64,000 bases of DNA from JBEKHT01 sp049516595 (GCA_049516595.1 JBEKSY010000007.1:65878-129877), one strand, 5' to 3'. Counted from the stretch's first letter, positions 25,876 through 35,049 are shown. Notes: generated by a model from the sequence alone, not told the origin. Made by a program: numbers and translations.

Positions 25876-27495
25876 TTGAATCTCGATACGTCCCTTGAGC
25901 ATCCTGTTGCGCAAAACCCCAATTCTCTTGGACGAGGCCTTCGTTACATTCTTCTGCCCCTCCTTGGCATCCTTCTCATATTGACGGCGCTTTTCGCCTT
26001 GCGCTGGCGGTACTACGCCGACTCGCCGATCTTGTTCTACATCTCCCTCTTGATCGACAAGTACCATCTGGTGCCATACCGGGACATCTATGACATGAAC
26101 CTGGCGGGCACCTATTTCGCCTACCTGATCATTGGAAAGGTTACTGCCTACACTGTCCTTGGGGTGCGCCTTGCTGACTTCGGCCTCCTGGGATCCATCC
26201 TGGTTCTTAGCTGGCTTTGGATGAGGAAGGTGGATGGGTGGATGGCCGGGTCCGGAGCCGCCGCCTGGGCCCTTGCCTACCTCGCCCTGGGGCCGACCAT
26301 GACCCTGCAAAGGGAATTCCTGATGATGATCCCCATCCTTTGCGGACTGGTCGCTCACCTGCGCATTCCTTCCACACACCTCTATTGGAAATATGCTCTG
26401 ACCGGCGCTTCCTTCGGAATCGCGGCGACCATGAAGCCTCAAGCTGCGATTGGGCTCCTTCCGGTTATCGCTTGGGATATCGCCACAGTCTTCCAGAAGC
26501 GAGATCCCCATGGGAGCCCCGCCGCTGCTCGGAGGCGGGCTCTGCAGATCCTTGGGGCCGCGGGGATTGGAGCCCTGGTTCCCATGCTGGTGCTCCTTTC
26601 GTACCTGGCGGCTCACGGCGCTCTGGGTCCACTCCTCGAGATCGTCACCCGCTACTGGCCGCTGTATGCCTCCATGACGGGTGACCACGAGGTGATCTCC
26701 GGCTGGCACCGCATACAATACTTGGTATTGACCTTTGCTAAATTGGGAGGATACGGGATCTGGCTCGGTCCGGCAGCGGTGGGCACGTACATGGCCCTAT
26801 ATGACTCGGGGCTATCCCCACAGCAGAAGGACCATGTTCGCCTGCTTTCTTCGCTGGCGGCCTGCTACGCAATCTACCCCGTATTCTCGGGACAGTTCTG
26901 GTCACAGCACTGGCTCCCGTTTCTCTACTTCATGATGCAACTGGCCTTCCTCTGCTTGGTGGTCCCAAGGGGAAAGTGGCAGGCGGTTTCATCTCTGCTA
27001 CCCATCGCGGTTCTGGGGCTCGCCGTCATCGGGTTGATCCGCCCTGACACGATGGATAACCTCAGACTGTTGTACCAGCGACACGAGCTTCCCGCCCCCA
27101 ATAACCCGGAGGAGGGCCGGGTTGATGAAATCGCCAGCTTCCTCCGGGCCAATCTGAAACCAGGGGACACCGTGCAACCCCTGGATTGGACTGGCGGTTC
27201 GATCCATGCGATGCTCATCACTCAAGCACGTATCGCCACTCCCTATGTCTACGATTTCTACTTCTATCACAACGTCAATAACAGCTATATTCAGCTACTA
27301 CGCCAGCGTTTCATGGCAGACCTGCGGAAGGCCAGACCTCGCTTCATTATCGAGGTCTATGGGGAAGACAAAGCCTGGCCGCGGGGCCCGAATACCACCC
27401 GCCAGTTCCCTGAATTGCACCAGTACATGGACACCCAGTATCGGGTAGTGTGGGAAGGATCGGGATACCGAATCCACGAGAGACTTGACCCATAG
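25876..27495 (+). CDS. GT-C-type membrane glycosyltransferase (PMT-like)
   Basis: 539 aa starting at TTG 25876, which is preceded by CGGAGGAGAA at ideal spacing. About eleven membrane helices lead to a soluble C-terminal domain of about 120 residues beginning near IASFLRANLKPGDTVQPLDW. The first large loop carries YRDIYDMNLAGTYF, with acidic residues at the place where GT-C enzymes keep a catalytic Asp. Such enzymes use polyprenyl-phosphate sugars on the outer face. The gene starts 60 bases after the dehydrogenase stop and may share its transcript. Target unknown. Confidence 0.8.
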   Translation: MNLDTSLEHPVAQNPNSLGRGLRYILLPLLGILLILTALFALRWRYYADSPILFYISLLIDKYHLVPYRDIYDMNLAGTYFAYLIIGKVTAYTVLGVRLADFGLLGSILVLSWLWMRKVDGWMAGSGAAAWALAYLALGPTMTLQREFLMMIPILCGLVAHLRIPSTHLYWKYALTGASFGIAATMKPQAAIGLLPVIAWDIATVFQKRDPHGSPAAARRRALQILGAAGIGALVPMLVLLSYLAAHGALGPLLEIVTRYWPLYASMTGDHEVISGWHRIQYLVLTFAKLGGYGIWLGPAAVGTYMALYDSGLSPQQKDHVRLLSSLAACYAIYPVFSGQFWSQHWLPFLYFMMQLAFLCLVVPRGKWQAVSSLLPIAVLGLAVIGLIRPDTMDNLRLLYQRHELPAPNNPEEGRVDEIASFLRANLKPGDTVQPLDWTGGSIHAMLITQARIATPYVYDFYFYHNVNNSYIQLLRQRFMADLRKARPRFIIEVYGEDKAWPRGPNTTRQFPELHQYMDTQYRVVWEGSGYRIHERLDP

Positions 27496-28139
27496 AAGAA
27501 CCTCAACCAGCGGCAGAGGCAAGGTGGTCGTCCTCGGGTCTCAATGTTGAGAGGCAAGAGCGCTCTGCGACTTCTCTAGGCTCGTGAGGGGGCTCGTCCT
27601 GTCGAACCGGTCCAAATAGGAGAGGAGAGGCGCTCGGCCGACCTACGGTCCGCAGAAGTCCCCAGCGAGGATCCATAAGCTCCCCAGGGTCGACCGCAGT
27701 GGAACACCCGCTATTCTCTCGAGGCTGGGGAGGGAAGGCGACGATTCTGCATCAACCAGTCTGCGCAGGGACCCAAGGAGGCTGAGGCAATGCGCTCTCA
27801 GGGGGTGCCCCTCGGCCAGATGAGGACTAGAACTCCGCGCAGTGAGAGAGGGACTTTCCTTTTCCTTGCGCTTCAAGAACCAGGGCCAAGGCGTTGGCCC
27901 GATACAAGTTCCTCCTGGGATGCCATTCGGTGTCGAGGCCTAGAACACCGCGGGGGCAGGCTGGTGCCCTCTTGGGCGTCCGGCGGGGATCGGCAGAGTC
28001 CAGCCCCTTTGCCTCAGGCCCGGATTGCCAAGCGGAGACGAGCGGCAGGCATTGGACAATCCAGCCCGCCGCGCCCTGCCCATGCTCCGAGAAAGGCGAT
28101 CGTTTGGCTTCCTGCCGTCGGATGGACCTGGGGTCATCC
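27496..28139. other. Gene-free stretch
   Basis: About 640 bases between the GT-C gene and a broken methyltransferase gene. Short frames on both strands show no recognisable product. Confidence 0.55.
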
Positions 28140-28875
28140 ATGGCACTAAGAAGAAATCTCCGCGGTTTCCCGAATCGACTCCTCAAGTTGCGAGGCTACC
28201 AGCTCCTGCCCTCCTGGTATTCGGACGAGTTCACCCCGAGGGCCACACTGGCACGAGTCGCCCCCAATTGCGACATCCCCGGGACAATCGTCGATGTGGG
28301 CCCCACCAATGGGCACTGGGCGAAGACCGTCCGCCCCTAGTTTTCCAATGCGCGTTATCTTCTCGTCGAAGCCAATCCGATTCATGAGCCGGCTCTGCGC
28401 TCCCTCGCAGCAGCTCAGCCGAGCTTCCAGTATGCGCTTGCGGCGGCCTCGGACCGAACTGGGCTGATCCACTTCGACCTGTCCGACCCAGTGGGCGGCC
28501 TCGCGTCTTGGACCCCCCAGCCCGGCTTCATCCAAATCCCGGCGACCAGGATTGATGCGCAGGTGGCCACAAGAGTGCCTGCCCGGGCCCTATCTCCTCA
28601 AGCTTGGCAGACATGGCTTCGAAGTTGCCATTTTCCAATGCGCCGCCCGGACCCTGGGTCAGGTTTGCCTGCTCATCGTGGAGACCTACAATTTCCACGT
28701 CACTGCGGATAGTCTTCTCTTCTGAGAGATGTGCGAATTTCTCCGCGCCAGGAGTTTTCGACTGATCGACCTCTGCGAGCCGCTGCCCTGGCCGAAAGAT
28801 GCCACGCTGTGGCAAATTGATCTTCTCTTCCTACCCTCCGAAGCCCAGCAATTTGCATCCGACCGATACGGTTGA
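28140..28875 (+). pseudogene. Broken FkbM-family methyltransferase
   Basis: From ATG 28140 one frame gives GTIVDVGPTNGHWAKTVRP (SAM-binding motif), a TAG at 28338, then SNARYLLVEANPIHEPALRSLAAAQ, ALAAASDRTGLIHFDLSDPVGGLASW and PATRIDAQV. Near 28575 the reading shifts by one base and continues GPYLLKLGRHGFEVAIFQCA, LGQVCLLIVETYNFHV, a TGA near 28724, then FRLIDLCEPLPWPKDATLWQIDLLFLP to TGA 28873-28875. All FkbM landmarks appear in order, so this is a recent inactivation by one frameshift and two stops. The ancestral enzyme probably methylated a sugar or peptide, consistent with surface glycan genes on both sides. Confidence 0.85.
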
Positions 28876-29026
28876 GAGACGTTCCTCCTGAATGGGAAAC
28901 CAGTCCTTTTCCGACCCGGGAATCGGACCTGGGCCGAAATCGGGCTTCCTCCGTCCTCTGCGAGCACCTCCATCCTGAGTTTTTCCCCAGCACGCTCGCG
29001 ATTCAAACGCCGCCAGGACCCCATGG

Positions 29027-29032
29027 TATAAT
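29027..29032 (+). promoter_or_regulatory. -10 box of rplS
   Basis: TATAAT 56 bases before the rplS start. A weak TTCAAA lies 19 bases upstream as a possible -35. Transcription is expected from about 29039, right at the leader hairpin. Confidence 0.6.
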
Positions 29033-29037
29033 CTCTC

Positions 29038-29064
29038 CGCCGCCCAAGAAACCGGTGGGCGGCG
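29038..29064 (+). promoter_or_regulatory. 5' leader hairpin of rplS mRNA
   Basis: CGCCGCCC 29038-29045 pairs perfectly with GGGCGGCG 29057-29064 around an 11-base loop (AAGAAACCGGT). It would occupy the very 5' end of the rplS transcript. It may stabilise the mRNA or serve as a binding site for autogenous control, as known for ribosomal protein leaders elsewhere. Confidence 0.5.
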
Positions 29065-29087
29065 AATTGCTGAATGTGGGGTTTGCG

Positions 29088-29447
29088 ATGACCGATCTAA
29101 TGAGGGCGCTGGAAGCCCCTGCCAATCCCGAGGTCCCCGAACTGCGAGCGGGCGACACGGTCAACGTGCACGTCCGCATCAAAGAGGGCGACAAAGAGCG
29201 CATCCAGGAATTCCGGGGCACGGTCATCCGGACGCGCAAGGGGGGAAACCAAGCCTCTTTCACCGTGCGGCGGGTTGCCGCTCACGGCATCGGGGTGGAG
29301 CGCACCTTCGCGCTGCGCTCGCCGAACATTGAGCGCATCGTGGTCCAGAGACGCGCCCGGGTGCGGCGCGCCCAGCTCTACTTCTTGCGCGGCTTGCGCG
29401 GCAAACGGGCACGCCTGCGCAGCAAGTCCGAGGCCCATCAAGAGTAA
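29088..29447 (+). CDS. rplS: 50S ribosomal protein L19
   Basis: 119 aa, normal length. Typical L19 sequence: ELRAGDTVNVHVRIKEGDKERIQEFRGTVI, SFTVRRVAAHGIGVERTFALRSPNIERIVVQRRARVRRAQLYFLRGLRGKRARL. It lies at the 30S-50S interface. ATG 29088 is used because L19 starts a few residues before the conserved PELRAGD stretch. Unusually it is not next to rimM, trmD or rpsP; instead it is preceded by a broken methyltransferase and followed by a terminator, so it is a single-gene transcript. Confidence 0.97.
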   Translation: MTDLMRALEAPANPEVPELRAGDTVNVHVRIKEGDKERIQEFRGTVIRTRKGGNQASFTVRRVAAHGIGVERTFALRSPNIERIVVQRRARVRRAQLYFLRGLRGKRARLRSKSEAHQE

Positions 29448-29496
29448 TGCTTCCGCGGAGCTGGCCTGAGAATGGCCCGTTTCGTCGGGCGGATCC

Positions 29497-29531
29497 AGGG
29501 CGGGGCTGCACGGCCGCGCCCTTTGTTGTTT
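29497..29531 (+). terminator. Intrinsic terminator after rplS, ending at the next start codon
   Basis: AGGGCG 29497-29502 pairs with CGCCCT 29517-29522, with an inner GGC/GCC helix, and is followed by TTTGTTGTTT. The T-tract ends one base before ATG 29533 of the next gene. Confidence 0.65.
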
Positions 29532-29532
29532 C

Positions 29533-30255
29533 ATGACCTCTCCCCTGATCGGCGTCACCTCCAGACTGACCAACGGATCCTCTCACTTGAACGGGGTTTC
29601 GCGCTCCTATCTAGTGGCCCTGGCCGAGGCCGGGGCCGCGCCGGTTATTATTCCCGTGGGGCTCTCCGGCACAGCTCTGCGCGACCTGTTTGAGAGGCTG
29701 GATGGTCTCCTTTTCCCCGGCGGCGGAGATATTTCCCACTTGCGCTTGGGAATCCCCCCGGGCCCTCCCATCGAAAACCCGAGCGAGCCGCGCGACGCAC
29801 TCGAGTTCGCCCTCGTCCGCTGGGCTGCGCGGGAGGGCAAGCCTTTCCTTGGCATCTGCCGCGGGGTTCAGGTGCTCAACGCGGCTCTGGGCGGCAGCCT
29901 CATCCTGGACATTGAAAGCGAAGTTCCCGAGGCGCTGTCTCATGATTCGCCGGAGGCTACCCCTCGCGACCAGCTCGTCCACTGGATTCAAGTCGATCCA
30001 TCCTCCCACTTGGCCACAGCCCTGGGCGAGCAGCGCTTGCAAGTCAACAGCTTTCACCATCAAGCCGTCCTTGCGCCCGCGCCCGACCTGCGGGTCGTTG
30101 CGCGTGCCGCGGATGGCGTGGTCGAGGCCCTGGAGCTCCCCGGGCATCCCTACGGACTGGGGGTGCAGTGGCATCCCGAAGAGCTCCTGCGCCTCGCGTC
30201 GATGCGCCGTCTGTTCGCGGGCTTGGTGCAGGCCGCCGGCCGGAACCGGCCCTGA
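29533..30255 (+). CDS. Gamma-glutamyl-gamma-aminobutyrate hydrolase-like peptidase C26 (PuuD family)
   Basis: 240 aa, class I glutamine amidotransferase fold. Nucleophile Cys109 sits in LGICRGVQVLNAALGG and the His/Glu pair is His214 and Glu216 in GVQWHPEEL. MTSPLIGVTSR at the start and GLLFPGGGDISH are typical of the PuuD group. Such enzymes hydrolyse gamma-glutamyl amides, for example in putrescine breakdown, though many have unknown substrates. No ribosome site is possible directly upstream because the rplS terminator tract reaches the ATG, so translation may be inefficient or the mRNA may begin inside or just after the terminator. Confidence 0.88.
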   Translation: MTSPLIGVTSRLTNGSSHLNGVSRSYLVALAEAGAAPVIIPVGLSGTALRDLFERLDGLLFPGGGDISHLRLGIPPGPPIENPSEPRDALEFALVRWAAREGKPFLGICRGVQVLNAALGGSLILDIESEVPEALSHDSPEATPRDQLVHWIQVDPSSHLATALGEQRLQVNSFHHQAVLAPAPDLRVVARAADGVVEALELPGHPYGLGVQWHPEELLRLASMRRLFAGLVQAAGRNRP

Positions 30256-30310
30256 GACAACCGGCCTCCGGGCGCCTTGGCTTTCTCCCCATCCGGTTGC
30301 AGCCGCCGAA

Positions 30311-30316
30311 TATAAT
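30311..30316 (+). promoter_or_regulatory. -10 box of murI, predicting leaderless mRNA
   Basis: TATAAT ends seven bases before the A of ATG 30323. With usual -10 to start distances, transcription begins at or next to the start codon. No -35 consensus is seen. Confidence 0.65.
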
Positions 30317-30322
30317 CAGACC

Positions 30323-31141
30323 ATGCTGCGCGATCCGATCGGGATCTTTGACTCAGGCGTAGGCGGACTTTCCGTCCTGCGCGAGATCCGGGCGATCCTC
30401 CCCGCCGAGGATCTGCTCTACTTTGCAGACCAGGCCCATGTGCCCTACGGGCCGCGAGCGCTCAGCGAGGTGCGGGCCTTCTCGCAGGAAATTGCGCGTT
30501 TCCTGATCGACCAGGGATCCAAGATCATCGTGGTCGCCTGCAACACGGCCTCGGCCGCCGCACTCAAACACCTGCGCACAACTTTTCCCCGCACCCCATT
30601 TGTTGGAATGGAGCCAGCCGTCAAGCCCGCGGCGGCGGCCAGTCCGAATCGGATCATCGGCGTCATCGCGACCGAGGCCACCTTTCAAGGGGAGCTCTTC
30701 GCAAGCCTCGTAGAGCGCTTTGCGCAGGGCGTGCGCGTGCTCACTCAGACTTGCCCCGGGTTGGTTGAGATGATCGAAGCTGGCGACCTGGACGGCCCGG
30801 AGGTGCGCTCGCTCTTGCGAAGGCGTCTGGGACCCCTGCAGCAGGAAGGCATCGACGCCTTGGTTCTGGGATGCACACACTACCCATTTGTCACCAAGGC
30901 GATCAAGGCCGTCCTTGGGCCACAAATCCCGATTATCGATCCGGCCCCGGCCGTTGCCCGCCAGGTGGCACGGGTCCTCGCCCGGCAGGACCAAGCCGCG
31001 CCCTCTGGATCCCTGGGGAGTTCAAGCTACCTCACGAGCGGAGATCCAGGCAAGCTCGAGGCGGCGCTGAGGAGATTGCTGGGGGAGGTGACGCGGGTCG
31101 GGGTGGCCGGGTGGGTTGAGGGTTGCCTGAAACTCCTCTGA
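30323..31141 (+). CDS. murI: Glutamate racemase
   Basis: 272 aa. Makes D-glutamate for peptidoglycan. Family landmarks: IGIFDSGVGGLSVLREI, YFADQAHVPYG, catalytic Cys73 in VVACNTASAAAL, and catalytic Cys184 followed by Thr185-His186 in LGCTHYPF. ATG 30323 directly begins the conserved N-terminus. No ribosome site is present; the -10 box seven bases upstream suggests leaderless initiation. Presence of murI supports a peptidoglycan-containing host. Confidence 0.95.
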   Translation: MLRDPIGIFDSGVGGLSVLREIRAILPAEDLLYFADQAHVPYGPRALSEVRAFSQEIARFLIDQGSKIIVVACNTASAAALKHLRTTFPRTPFVGMEPAVKPAAAASPNRIIGVIATEATFQGELFASLVERFAQGVRVLTQTCPGLVEMIEAGDLDGPEVRSLLRRRLGPLQQEGIDALVLGCTHYPFVTKAIKAVLGPQIPIIDPAPAVARQVARVLARQDQAAPSGSLGSSSYLTSGDPGKLEAALRRLLGEVTRVGVAGWVEGCLKLL

Positions 31142-31569
31142 TCATGGCCGATTCCGCCAAGGCCCGTCTCTGCGCAGTCGGGGCTCCGACTGCTCACAAT
31201 GACGTTTCGGGCTCGAGACATCCTGGGACTTGGCCCGGAGAGGTTGGGACTCCCCAAGCTCAAGGGGAACGGATCGACCTCGTCCCTGCGCCGAAGCCAA
31301 ATACTCGACAATCGGGTCAGAGGGGAAAGCGATGGCCCTGCGAGCGCTGGTGTCCAGTACCCTGCCAGCAATTCCCCGGCCGACCCCAGCCAGCGCCTAG
31401 TCCTTCCCTGATCGGCGCCCGATCCCTGTCCTGCTGGAGTGAACGTTCCCGACCCCCCTCGACAACCCACAGAATCCTCTCAAGGAGGAGGGTGCGCAGG
31501 AACCTCGGACGAGTCCCCGCCCCCCTATTTCCAAGGGCTTGCCATCCTTCTGCGACAGATGCACAATCG
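31142..31569. other. Gene-free stretch downstream of murI with a strong hairpin
   Basis: About 430 bases. GCAGTCGG 31174-31181 pairs with CCGACTGC 31186-31193 over a four-base loop, 35 bases after murI; no T-tract follows. The rest has no supportable coding sequence. Confidence 0.55.
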
Positions 31570-31637
31570 GACTTTCGGCTGGATGGGGGCGGGCGAATAC
31601 CTTGCGCGCCGCGGAGGCGCGAGGAGGTTTCTGGCGA

Positions 31638-32834
31638 GTGAACTGGCGCAGGAGAATTGATCTCCGGGATCTGGAAAAGGCCATTGTGCTGGGCCTGTTC
31701 GTCGCGCTGGCCCTGCTCATGCGCTTTTTCTTGCGCCGCTTCGTGAGCAGTGACATGGCGTCATTTTTCCTGCCCTGGCTCAGTCTTATCCAGAAGCAGG
31801 GACTGCTGGCTTTCCGTTCCGACTTCGGGGGCCTCTCCCCGCTCTTCCCCTACCTGTTGGGCGTCGCGGGCCTGCTCGTGCCCCCGATTTCCAGAATCCT
31901 CGCCGTCAAGTTGATCTCGATCGCCTTCGACCTGGTTTGTTCTTTCTTCGTGTACCGCCTGGTTTCACTCCGCTCTCCTCGTGGATATGCTCCCGTACTG
32001 GCCTTGATTGCCGTCCTGTTTGCCCCCACGGTGGTACTCAACTCTTCCTTGTGGGGCCAGAACGACATGATTTACACGGCGGGGCTGGTGGCCTGTGTCT
32101 ACTTCCTGGCGACCGGACGGGATTGGGCCTCTGCGCTCTCCTTCGGATTGGCCCTGGCAGTGAAGTTCCAAGCCGTGTTTCTTGCCCCCCTGCTGGTGGC
32201 GCTGTTCTCACGCCGCGCCCTTTCCTGGAAGGCCCTCCTGCTGATCCCTGTCCCCTACCTCGTCTCCATCCTGCCGGCCTGGGCCGTGGGCCGACCTCTC
32301 CCGGATCTCTTGACCATCTACTTCCACGAGGCCGTGGAATTCCCCAAGCTCTCCTTCAACGCCCCCACGCTCTACGCCTGGATCCCAAACCAGTTCTACG
32401 CTGACTTGTTCCCCGCGAGCCTGGTATTCGCGTCCGCGATGGTCTGCCTGTATGTTCTGGCCGTGTTCAAGAGCCGAATTCCCCTGAGTGCCCCGCGGAT
32501 TGTGCAACTCGCCACCTTCTCCGTCCTCTTTCTGCCGTTCATCTTGCCCGAAATGCATGAGAGGTACTTCTTTGCGGCGGACGTTCTTTCGATCGTTTTC
32601 GCTTTCTATTTCCCTTCCTATTTCTTCATCCCGATCTTGGTGGGATCCGTTTCCTTCTTTTCCTACCTGCCTTCCCTGCTCAATGTCACAGTATTCTCCT
32701 ATTCTCTCTTAGCCCTCATTCAACTGGGCACGATCGTGCTCCTGGCCCGGCACATGGTGACCACCCTCTTCCCAAGCGAGAACCAAACAGCCTCGGCGGG
32801 GAGCCTGGCCGTCCCCCCTAACGGTGCCGGTTGA
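31638..32834 (+). CDS. GT-C-type mannosyltransferase-like membrane protein, copy 1 (COG5542/Gpi18-like)
   Basis: 398 aa from GTG 31638, preceded by GAGGAGGT; the same start is used in copy 2. About ten membrane helices. Asp39 in SSDMASF lies in the first outer loop, where GT-C enzymes keep the catalytic acid. SSLWGQNDMIYTAG and LPEMHERYFFAADVLS are hallmark stretches of this family of predicted lipid-linked-sugar transferases. The C-terminal tail (SENQTASAGSLAVPPNGAG) is hydrophilic. It differs from copy 2 at about 40 positions, mostly clustered in residues 34-77, 229-236 and 344-356. Confidence 0.85.
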   Translation: MNWRRRIDLRDLEKAIVLGLFVALALLMRFFLRRFVSSDMASFFLPWLSLIQKQGLLAFRSDFGGLSPLFPYLLGVAGLLVPPISRILAVKLISIAFDLVCSFFVYRLVSLRSPRGYAPVLALIAVLFAPTVVLNSSLWGQNDMIYTAGLVACVYFLATGRDWASALSFGLALAVKFQAVFLAPLLVALFSRRALSWKALLLIPVPYLVSILPAWAVGRPLPDLLTIYFHEAVEFPKLSFNAPTLYAWIPNQFYADLFPASLVFASAMVCLYVLAVFKSRIPLSAPRIVQLATFSVLFLPFILPEMHERYFFAADVLSIVFAFYFPSYFFIPILVGSVSFFSYLPSLLNVTVFSYSLLALIQLGTIVLLARHMVTTLFPSENQTASAGSLAVPPNGAG

Positions 32835-32972
32835 GGCCGATCGGCGGCGAACCGGCTTTCCTTCCATGCGAAGGCCAGAGCCGTCCCCCTCCCCCTGGGC
32901 TTCAGACTTTCGGCTGGATGGGGGCGGCCCAATACCTTGCACGCCGCGGAGGCGCGAGGAGGTTTCTGACGA

Positions 32973-34169
32973 GTGAACTGGCGCAGGAGAATTGATCTCC
33001 AGGATCTGGAAAAGGCCATTGTGCTGGGCCTGTTCATCGCGCTGGCCCTGCTCATGCGCTTTTTCTTGCGCCACTTCGTGAGCGGTGACATGGCGTTATA
33101 CGGTCTGCCCTGGCTCAGTTTTATCAAGAAGCATGGACTGCTGGCCTTCCGTTCCGACTTCTCGGACTACGCCCCGCTCTACACCTACCTGTTGGGCATC
33201 GCGGGCCTGCTCGTGCCCCCGATTTCCAGAATCCTCGCCGTCAAGCTGATCTCGATCGCCTTCGACCTGGTTTGTTCTTTCTTCGCGTACCGCCTGGTTT
33301 CACTCCGCTCTCCTCGTGGATATGCTCCCGTACTGGCTTTGATTGCCGTCCTGTTTGCCCCCACGGTGGTACTCAACTCTTCCTTGTGGGGCCAGGCCGA
33401 CATGGTTTACACGGCGGGGCTGGTGGCCTGTGTCTACTTCCTGGCGACCGGACGGGATTGGGCCTCTGCGCTCTCCTTCGGATTGGCCCTGGCGGTGAAG
33501 TTGCAAGCCGTGTTTCTTGCCCCCCTGCTGGTGGCGCTGTTCTCACGCCGCGCCCTTTCCTGGAAGGCCCTCCTGCTGATCCCTGTCCCCTACCTCGTCT
33601 CCATCCTGCCGGCCTGGGCCGTGGGCCGACCTCTCCCGGATCTCTTGACCATCTACTTCCGCCAGACCGAGACCTTCCCCGTACTCTCCTTCAACGCCCC
33701 CACGCTCTACGCCTGGATCCCGAGCCAGTTCTATGCTGACTTGTTCCCCGCGAGCCTGGTATTCGCGTCCGCGATGGTCTGCCTGTATGTTCTGGCCGTG
33801 TTCAAGAGCCGAGTTCCCCTGAGTGCCCCGCGGATTGTGCAACTCGCCACCTTCTCCGTCCTCTTTCTGCCGTTCGTCTTGCCCGAAATGCATGAGAGGT
33901 ACTTCTTTGCCGCGGACGTTCTTTCGATCGTTTTCGCCTTCTATTTCCCTTCCTATTTCTTCGTCCCGATCTTGGTGGGATCCGTTTCCTTCTTTTCCTA
34001 CCTGCACTACCTGTTCAACGTCGCACCAATTTCTCTTCCTCTCCTGGCCCTCATTCAACTTGGCACCATCGTGCTCCTGGCCTGGCACATGGTGACCACC
34101 CTCTTCCCAAGCGAGAACCAAACGGCCTCGGCGGGGAGCCTGGCCGTCCCCCCTAACGGTGCCGGTTGA
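32973..34169 (+). CDS. GT-C-type mannosyltransferase-like membrane protein, copy 2
   Basis: 398 aa from GTG 32973 with the same GAGGAGGT ribosome site. About 90 percent identical to copy 1 by direct comparison. Differences concentrate in three patches: SGDMALYG and FSDYAPLYT (copy 1 SSDMASFF and FGGLSPLFP), YFRQTETFPV (copy 1 YFHEAVEFPK), and YLHYLFNVAPISLP (copy 1 YLPSLLNVTVFSYS). The hallmark stretches WGQADM and PEMHERYFFAAD are kept, so both copies should be active, probably with different acceptor or donor preference. Confidence 0.85.
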   Translation: MNWRRRIDLQDLEKAIVLGLFIALALLMRFFLRHFVSGDMALYGLPWLSFIKKHGLLAFRSDFSDYAPLYTYLLGIAGLLVPPISRILAVKLISIAFDLVCSFFAYRLVSLRSPRGYAPVLALIAVLFAPTVVLNSSLWGQADMVYTAGLVACVYFLATGRDWASALSFGLALAVKLQAVFLAPLLVALFSRRALSWKALLLIPVPYLVSILPAWAVGRPLPDLLTIYFRQTETFPVLSFNAPTLYAWIPSQFYADLFPASLVFASAMVCLYVLAVFKSRVPLSAPRIVQLATFSVLFLPFVLPEMHERYFFAADVLSIVFAFYFPSYFFVPILVGSVSFFSYLHYLFNVAPISLPLLALIQLGTIVLLAWHMVTTLFPSENQTASAGSLAVPPNGAG

Positions 34170-34232
34170 GGTGGATCGGCGGCGAGGCTTTCCTTCCATG
34201 CAAAGCCCAGAGCCGTCCCCGTCCCCCTGGGC

Positions 34233-35049
34233 TGTCGATCTCCGAGCCTATTCTTGAGCTCTCGACCGCCCATTCCTCTTGGCTCGGCCGATCCCTGAGC
34301 CCTTCGCGGACCGCCCGCATGCGGTGAGAAAGCCCGATCCATACCTCCTGCCTTGGTGCCTGGACGACCCTGCGCCCGGCTCCTTTTCAATATCGGTTGC
34401 AATCGTAAAGGTCACGCTCCCGCGTTGCTCTGGCTGAACTTGGCCCTGGCTTCGTGCGGCCGACTGGCAGGCTCAGGACGGCGCGAGCGTTGGGAAGGCG
34501 ACGTCCCTGGCGTCAGGCCGCGGATGTCGATATCCCAAATATTTCCCAAGGCTCGAATTGGGAAAAACGTGGACGGTCCGCAGGCTGGACGATGGCTCCC
34601 TACTTCTGGTCCAGCCGACCTTTAGACTGGCCGGGAAGAAAACCTCTTCCACTCCCGGTGCGTGGTCAGCCCGAACGGCTCAGTCCCCTTTGAGATGCTC
34701 GGACCCAAGGTCACGGCTCGGCACGGAACGGGGCCTATGCCGGCTGCAACCCGAGGGCCGGTTGCCTCGGGCGGCTGATCGGGTTGCGGGATTTCCGAGG
34801 CTGGAGGCTCACGAAGATGCCAAGCTATCGGGCCGCATTCCGAAGCAGGCCCTCTCCTCGGAATCCCCTGATTCGACTCTCTCAAGTTCATGGTTGTTGG
34901 CCAGGCCGCATGGCCGTTCTCTCAAAGGATCAGGGGAGTTGACCATCCCAAGGGCTCGGATCGCAAGCCGGCCTGATCCAGATCCGGCGGCCTGCATGCC
35001 GCCAGCTAATGTCCTCTTGGGCGGCCGAATGCGCCCTCCGGCCCGGGGT
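34233..35049. other. Gene-free stretch between convergent GT-C genes
   Basis: About 810 bases. Around 34558-34740 two frames read plausibly in succession (GKTWTVRRLDDGSLLLVQP, then SPNGSVPFEMLGPKV), so a frameshifted remnant of an unrecognised gene is possible. No initiation signals, RNA gene or terminator with T-tract was found. Confidence 0.5.

Larger units (their letters stand above)
31570..34232 (+). repeat. Tandem duplication, two units of about 1335 bp
   Basis: Unit 1 (31570-32904) and unit 2 (32905-about 34232) both begin with GACTTTCGGCTGGATGGGGG and each carries a ribosome site, one 398-codon gene and a similar trailer. Gene starts are exactly 1335 bases apart (31638 and 32973). Long blocks are identical at the DNA level while three internal patches differ strongly. 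The trailer of unit 2 is three bases shorter. Confidence 0.95.

Noticed and set aside
31174..31193. Intrinsic terminator of murI
   Set aside because: The stem is strong but no T-tract follows on the plus strand.
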